A DNA stretch of 64,000 nucleotides. Origin: Blastocatellia bacterium (GTDB lineage: Bacteria > Acidobacteriota > Blastocatellia > Pyrinomonadales > Pyrinomonadaceae). The notes beneath the pieces were generated by a model. The model saw nothing but the letters and a program-made list of their open reading frames with translations, was not told the origin of the DNA and did not search any database. Below are positions 60,390 to 64,000 of this stretch, one piece after another (positions within the stretch are counted from its first letter, which is position 1; every line of letters begins with the position of its first letter). The position numbers and the translations under genes were made by a program. The stretch is taken from NCBI GenBank assembly GCA_016789265.1, contig JAEUQK010000029.1, positions 371,353 through 435,352 of the forward strand, read 5' to 3'.

Positions 60390-60997
60390 CTCGCCTCCCG
60401 AAATTTCCCATTCGATATCTCATCACGAGCGGGGAATCTGACGACAAAAACTTTCGGGTAAAGAAACCCGAGATCCTGAACATCATTCGGAGATCGGCTG
60501 ATGCCAACATAGAGTTGGTGCAAATTCGCGAAAAACGGCTCTCGGCTAGGTATCTGTTTGAACTTACCGCCTCAGCCGTTTCTGCGGCTAAGGGATCAAA
60601 CACAAAGGTCCTGGTCAACGACCGTTTCGACATCGCACTCGCGACAGGTGCGGCCGGGGTTCATCTTACCGGGTCGTCGATGTCACCGTTGATCGTTAGA
60701 TCAGAAGTGCCTGAAAAGTTCCTCATTGGCGTTTCCACTCATTCACTTGCAGAGATAATAGCAGCGTCTGAAAACGGTGCAGACTTTGCTCTGTTTGGCC
60801 CAGTGTTTGCGTCGCCAGGGAAGGGTGAGGCGGTAGGACTCGAGCGGTTTCGAGAGGCTTGCCTTTCAATTTCGCCGTTTCCGGTCATCGGTGTCGGCGG
60901 GATCGACGAATCGAATTTCGAATCGGTCTTGCATAATGGGGCCGCAGGGTTTGCCGCGATCAGGTATCTTAATGAATTTGTTAAGATTAGGAAATGA
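60386..60997 (+). CDS. thiE: Thiamine phosphate synthase
   Basis: 203 residues with a GTG start that overlaps the upstream stop. Motifs of ThiE: VQIREKRLSARYLFELT (about 48-64), KVLVNDRFDIALATGAAGVHLTGSS (about 76-100), FALFGPVFASPGKGEAVGLE and PVIGVGGIDESN. It couples HMP-PP with thiazole phosphate to thiamine phosphate. It overlaps thiD by 4 bases. No TPP riboswitch is seen before this cluster. Confidence 0.94.
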   Translation: MTRLPKFPIRYLITSGESDDKNFRVKKPEILNIIRRSADANIELVQIREKRLSARYLFELTASAVSAAKGSNTKVLVNDRFDIALATGAAGVHLTGSSMSPLIVRSEVPEKFLIGVSTHSLAEIIAASENGADFALFGPVFASPGKGEAVGLERFREACLSISPFPVIGVGGIDESNFESVLHNGAAGFAAIRYLNEFVKIRK

Positions 60998-61797
60998 CGA
61001 AGATCGCGTTAACGATCGCCGGACTTGACCCGTCCGGCGGTGCCGGAATAATTGCTGATATCAAAGCCTTTGCAGCGTTCGGCTGTTTCCCGACCGCGGC
61101 CATCTCATCGATCACATTTCAAAACACACAGGGTGTGTTCGGTTCGGAAAGCCAGTCTGCGGCGGCCATTCGTGGACAGGTCATCCCGATACTCGACGAT
61201 TATTCGTTGGATTCGCTTAAGACCGGAATGCTTCCGACCCGAGAGATAATCGATGAAGTAGCGCAGATCATCTCTCAACGAGGTCTGAAAAATATTGTTG
61301 TCGATCCGGTCGTCAGGTCCACCTCTGGGTTTGACCTGATAGATAATTCAGCTTTATCGGCCTTGATAGAGCGACTCTTTCCTTTGGCCGATCTGATCAC
61401 ACCAAATATCCCCGAAGCAGAACGTATTTCAGGCGTGGCTATTGACTCCGAACAGGATATTCGTGACGCGGCCGATGTGATGCGCGAAATGGGGGCCAGA
61501 AATGTATTGATCAAAGGCGGACACTTTGACCGTTCAGAAAGCAACGAAAGAGAAAAGAAAGCAATCGACTACTTGTTTCTGGGCGATGATCTTCTCTCAT
61601 TTACAGCCGATTATCATGAAACTACGGCCACACACGGAACTGGCTGTACGCTCTCGGCGGCGATCGCAGCAAATCTTGCGTTAGGAAAAGACCTCAAGGA
61701 ATCGGTTTCGATAGCAAAGAGATTTGTAAACGAAGCGATCCGTACCGCGCCAATGATCGGCAGGGGAAACTCGCCAATTAACATTAAACCTATTTAG
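60994..61797 (+). CDS. thiD: Hydroxymethylpyrimidine/phosphomethylpyrimidine kinase
   Basis: 267 residues. Ribokinase-fold kinase start IAGLDPSGGAGIIADIKAFAAFG (about 7-29), SITFQNTQGV, DPVVRSTSGFDLI (about 107-119), LITPNIPEAERISG, NVLIKGGHFDRSE and the catalytic-Asp motif THGTGCTLSAAIAANLALG (about 212-230). It phosphorylates HMP twice for ThiE. Its end overlaps the convergent outer-membrane-like gene by 8 bases. Confidence 0.95.
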   Translation: MTKIALTIAGLDPSGGAGIIADIKAFAAFGCFPTAAISSITFQNTQGVFGSESQSAAAIRGQVIPILDDYSLDSLKTGMLPTREIIDEVAQIISQRGLKNIVVDPVVRSTSGFDLIDNSALSALIERLFPLADLITPNIPEAERISGVAIDSEQDIRDAADVMREMGARNVLIKGGHFDRSESNEREKKAIDYLFLGDDLLSFTADYHETTATHGTGCTLSAAIAANLALGKDLKESVSIAKRFVNEAIRTAPMIGRGNSPINIKPI

Positions 61798-62653
61798 CCA
61801 GGGGCAGGAAAGTCGGGGATTGATAGGTTACGCCAAAGATCACGCCGGTCCGCGGGCTGTATTTGGTAAGTCCAAAAACTGCGGCTGTATCGAAACGAAG
61901 TCCGGAGGCCTTTATTTGCGTTCCTACGCGAAACTGGCCAATGCTCTCGGTACCGAGCGGCGCGGTGCCGCTGCGGGTATTTAACCGACCGTTCACCTCG
62001 CTTACTATGTTGATCCGGTCGTTGAGTCGGAATATGCCGGCAAGGCCATAAAGTAAAACGTCATTTTGGGTAAATTGAGCCAACGGGGCCGTCATAATGC
62101 CGAGGCCGAGGTTGCCATAGATGTTCGCAAGCGGTGTTTTGCCCTGACGCTTTCCGAATTTCTTTTGAAGTATGATCTTCGAAAAAATGTTGATCTGGTT
62201 GGTTCCAATGCCGCGTGCCTGATCAGTGTTCGGCATCTGGTAACCGAACTTCAATCCTACCGCCGGAAGATTCTTTGTTTCGCTCAGAAGTTTGACCTTG
62301 GCTGATACCGTAAAATCGTCAAAGTCGTTTGTTGAGTTACCGGTAATATTTAATGGAATGGCTGACGGACCTTGGGAATTGATCGCTAGAAAGTTTTGAA
62401 GAGTACCTTCTATCTGCAGTTCAACGTTTGAAGAAAACCCGGTACGAAGTCGAATATCGCCGACACGGGTCAGATCGCCCCTCAACCCGCTCAACGGGAA
62501 TTTTGCGTTCTGCAGGAAATCCACACCGACGCCAAGCTCGATCGAACCTTGCGGCGTGATATCGATATCGTCGGTCAGCAATGGACGCTGCTGCGAGAAC
62601 ACAGTTGCGCCCGAAGCGACAATCGATAAAAGCAATACGATACGTCCGAACAT
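61790..62653 (-). CDS. Secreted outer-membrane beta-barrel-like protein
   Basis: 287 residues from the ATG at 62653, which starts a signal peptide (FGRIVLLLSIVASGATVFSQ). Longer in-frame starts give an implausible polar leader. The mature part opens RPLLTDDIDITPQGSIELGVGV and continues with amphipathic strands (RLRTGFSSNVELQIEG, FTVSAKVKLLSETKNLPAVGLKFGYQMP, INIFSKIILQKKFG, LGLGIMTAPLAQFTQNDVLLYGLAGIF). It resembles the meta-pathway phenol-degradation/OM transporter-type barrels. Substrate unknown. Confidence 0.72.
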   Translation of the reverse strand: MFGRIVLLLSIVASGATVFSQQRPLLTDDIDITPQGSIELGVGVDFLQNAKFPLSGLRGDLTRVGDIRLRTGFSSNVELQIEGTLQNFLAINSQGPSAIPLNITGNSTNDFDDFTVSAKVKLLSETKNLPAVGLKFGYQMPNTDQARGIGTNQINIFSKIILQKKFGKRQGKTPLANIYGNLGLGIMTAPLAQFTQNDVLLYGLAGIFRLNDRINIVSEVNGRLNTRSGTAPLGTESIGQFRVGTQIKASGLRFDTAAVFGLTKYSPRTGVIFGVTYQSPTFLPLAK

Positions 62654-62798
62654 CAAAGAGATTTTTGCACCTAATGTCGAAATTGTAAACGGCCGTCCAC
62701 ATTTTTGGACATTGGCATTGAAACTTGTCAAAATGACCATTGTCGCAGCAGAACTTCGATACGATAAGTCCCATTTAACACCGTAGGCAATAACCCGA

Positions 62799-63557
62799 AT
62801 GGAGCTCGTGAACACCCAAAAAGAACCAAATGAACAGGCTGGCTTAAGGCTTGTACCCGACTTCGAAGACCTGCGTGAAGATTCTCAGATCGAGAAGCAG
62901 TTCGTGAACTTCATGTTCTTTCGGGTCAATCCTGAATGGCGAAAACTTGACAGAGAGACGAAGGCGATCTTCAAGAGCGAATTTCAAACCACATACGATA
63001 AGTACAGAGAACATTTTCTGCTCTTCTCTTATTCGCTTGTGGGCTTCGATTCAAAGGCCGACCTGATGTTTTGGCGGATCGGATCCTCACTTGATCTTGT
63101 ACAGGAGATGACCGCAAAGCTATATAGAACAAGCTTGGGGAGTTTTCTTGAAACTGCCGACAATTATCTTTCTGTGACCAAGAAGAGGATGTTCGTTTCG
63201 AACGAGCCGGAGGATAAATTTCATGTCGCCGCGGGAGAGAAAAAGTATATTTTTGTGTACCCTTGCGCAAAGAACCGCGATTGGTATGAGAGATCAGGCG
63301 AGGAACGTGATGCGTTGATGGAGGAGAACTTTATGGTTGGAAAGCGATTTCAGAACATCAAGATCCACCTGACGCATGCCTTCGGTTTTGGCGAACATGA
63401 ATACATCGTGACCTTTGAGACTGATGAACCGCGTGATTTCCTCGCACTGGCGGAGGAACTTCGCGAAACCCCGGCCAGTAAATTTACGCTTCGTGGAATG
63501 CCGGTTTATACTTGCCGGCAAAAACCTCTGATTGAATGTCTCGACGCACTGGGTTGA
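62799..63557 (+). CDS. HemQ-type chlorite dismutase family protein
   Basis: 252 residues, two repeats of the dimeric alpha/beta barrel. Family features: WRKLDRETKAIFKSEF, DLMFWRIGSSLDLVQEM, and the active-site segment YPCAKNRDWYERSGEERDALMEENFMVGKRF (about 154-184) with a candidate heme ligand His193 in IHLTHAFG, then EYIVTFETDEPRDFLALAEELR. It lacks a signal peptide. Absence of the chlorite-dismutase Arg pocket is not proven, but HemQ (coproheme decarboxylase of the coproporphyrin-dependent heme route) is the most likely function. Confidence 0.85.
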   Translation: MELVNTQKEPNEQAGLRLVPDFEDLREDSQIEKQFVNFMFFRVNPEWRKLDRETKAIFKSEFQTTYDKYREHFLLFSYSLVGFDSKADLMFWRIGSSLDLVQEMTAKLYRTSLGSFLETADNYLSVTKKRMFVSNEPEDKFHVAAGEKKYIFVYPCAKNRDWYERSGEERDALMEENFMVGKRFQNIKIHLTHAFGFGEHEYIVTFETDEPRDFLALAEELRETPASKFTLRGMPVYTCRQKPLIECLDALG

Positions 63558-63564
63558 TCGGAAA

Positions 63565-63837
63565 ATGATCGCAAGAAAGTTTTATATACGCGGGCTCGTC
63601 CAAGGAGTCGGCTTCCGCCATTTTGTCCAGACGGCGGCTGCCAAACATCAGGTAAAAGGATATGTCCGGAATTTATCGGACGGCCGCGTAGAGGCATTTG
63701 CTCAGGGTGCCGAAATAGAGGTGATCGGTTTTCGCGACGATCTGGCCACCGGTCCGCGATACTCAAGAGTTGAGCATGTTGAGGAACTCGTTGAGGATCC
63801 GGTCGATGTTTTTAGAACATTTCGGATAGAGCGATAG
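63565..63837 (+). CDS. acyP: Acylphosphatase
   Basis: 90 residues from the ATG at 63565, the usual length. Phosphate-binding loop and catalytic Arg are in RGLVQGVGFRHFVQTAA (about 9-25), with the Asn of GYVRNLSDGRVEAFAQG (about 32-48). It hydrolyses acyl phosphates such as acetyl or carbamoyl phosphate. It starts 7 bases after the HemQ-type gene. Confidence 0.93.
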   Translation: MIARKFYIRGLVQGVGFRHFVQTAAAKHQVKGYVRNLSDGRVEAFAQGAEIEVIGFRDDLATGPRYSRVEHVEELVEDPVDVFRTFRIER

Positions 63838-63870
63838 AGTTTTGGATGTTGGTTAGCTAATATCTAGTAT

Positions 63871-64000
63871 ATGGATAATCTCAAGAAACTTATCAGGGAA
63901 GTGCCGGATTTTCCCAAGCCGGGCATCAACTTTTACGATATTACAACTTTACTTAAAGACGCGGCAGGTCTCGAAGAGAGCATTGATGCAATGACTGAAA
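63871..64000 (+). CDS. apt: Adenine phosphoribosyltransferase, N-terminal part (cut by window end)
   Basis: 43 visible codons: [19 protein letters not shown] followed by [20 protein letters not shown], the classic Apt N-terminus. The gene continues past the window. It recycles adenine to AMP, complementing the guanine and xanthine breakdown genes at the other end. The spacer from acylphosphatase is 33 bases. Confidence 0.88.
   Translation, partial: MDNLKKLIREVPDFPKPGINFYDITTLLKDAAGLEESIDAMTE

Noticed and set aside
1..64000. CRISPR array, prophage, integron or transposase
   Set aside because: No regularly spaced repeats of CRISPR size, no integrase or transposase motifs, and gene content is housekeeping and signalling.

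Overview
The window reads as an ordinary chromosomal segment of a Gram-negative soil or thermal bacterium, most likely Acidobacteriota, class Blastocatellia (Pyrinomonadaceae-like). This placement is inferred from the gene set: large Ser/Thr kinases with TPR or WD40-like C-termini, each module headed by an ECF sigma factor of the TIGR02999 type; an S46 peptidase; class II ribonucleotide reductase; MglA/roadblock proteins; and secreted proteins ending in a carboxypeptidase-regulatory-like module. No 16S rRNA or ribosomal protein is present to confirm it. I see no phage, integrase, transposase or CRISPR array.

Layout. 1-8292: a minus-strand run of a DsbA-like protein, glutaminyl cyclase lipoprotein, guanine deaminase, DMT-type transporter and xanthine dehydrogenase (xdhA, xdhB, xdhC), that is, guanine to xanthine to urate. 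8418-14526: 3-methyladenine glycosylase, P450, aminotransferase, S46 peptidase and a Lys/Ala-rich secreted protein. 14610-24861: two-component system, murein recycling ligase Mpl, Gly-rich RRM protein, PBP4-type carboxypeptidase, a large secreted protein and a polyferredoxin-TPR fusion. 24866-30998: nrdJ with an NrdR box, hslO, PHP hydrolase, flavin reductase and a prenyl diphosphate synthase. 30995-42670: two tandem kinase paralogues with their sigma factor, two paralogous secreted proteins, tRNA-Val and tRNA-Asp, then a second kinase/sigma module. 42841-46260: a GNAT, diiron protein and DUF4395-like membrane protein operon, then mglB-mglA. 46490-50854: yvcK-glmU-glmS, a UDP-GlcNAc supply and sensing cluster. 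50923-64000: quinone reductase, a P-domain secreted protein, a fused homocysteine methyltransferase/MTHFR behind a SAM-II riboswitch, mutM, NDP-sugar pyrophosphorylase, TPR protein, thiE-thiD, outer-membrane-like protein, HemQ-type protein, acylphosphatase and the start of apt.

The most striking non-coding element is the leader at 54939-55111 (minus strand): a sigma70-like promoter, a SAM-II pseudoknot aptamer at the very 5' end of the transcript, and an intrinsic terminator. Its loop and flanking arm can form an 11-bp helix with the aptamer's conserved 3' strand, a complete transcription-attenuation design. Other notable signals are an NrdR box before nrdJ, short palindromic repeats inserted in frame in xdhA, dyad repeats flanking xdhBA, a C9 tract just upstream of mglA, and a near-leaderless prenyl synthase gene.
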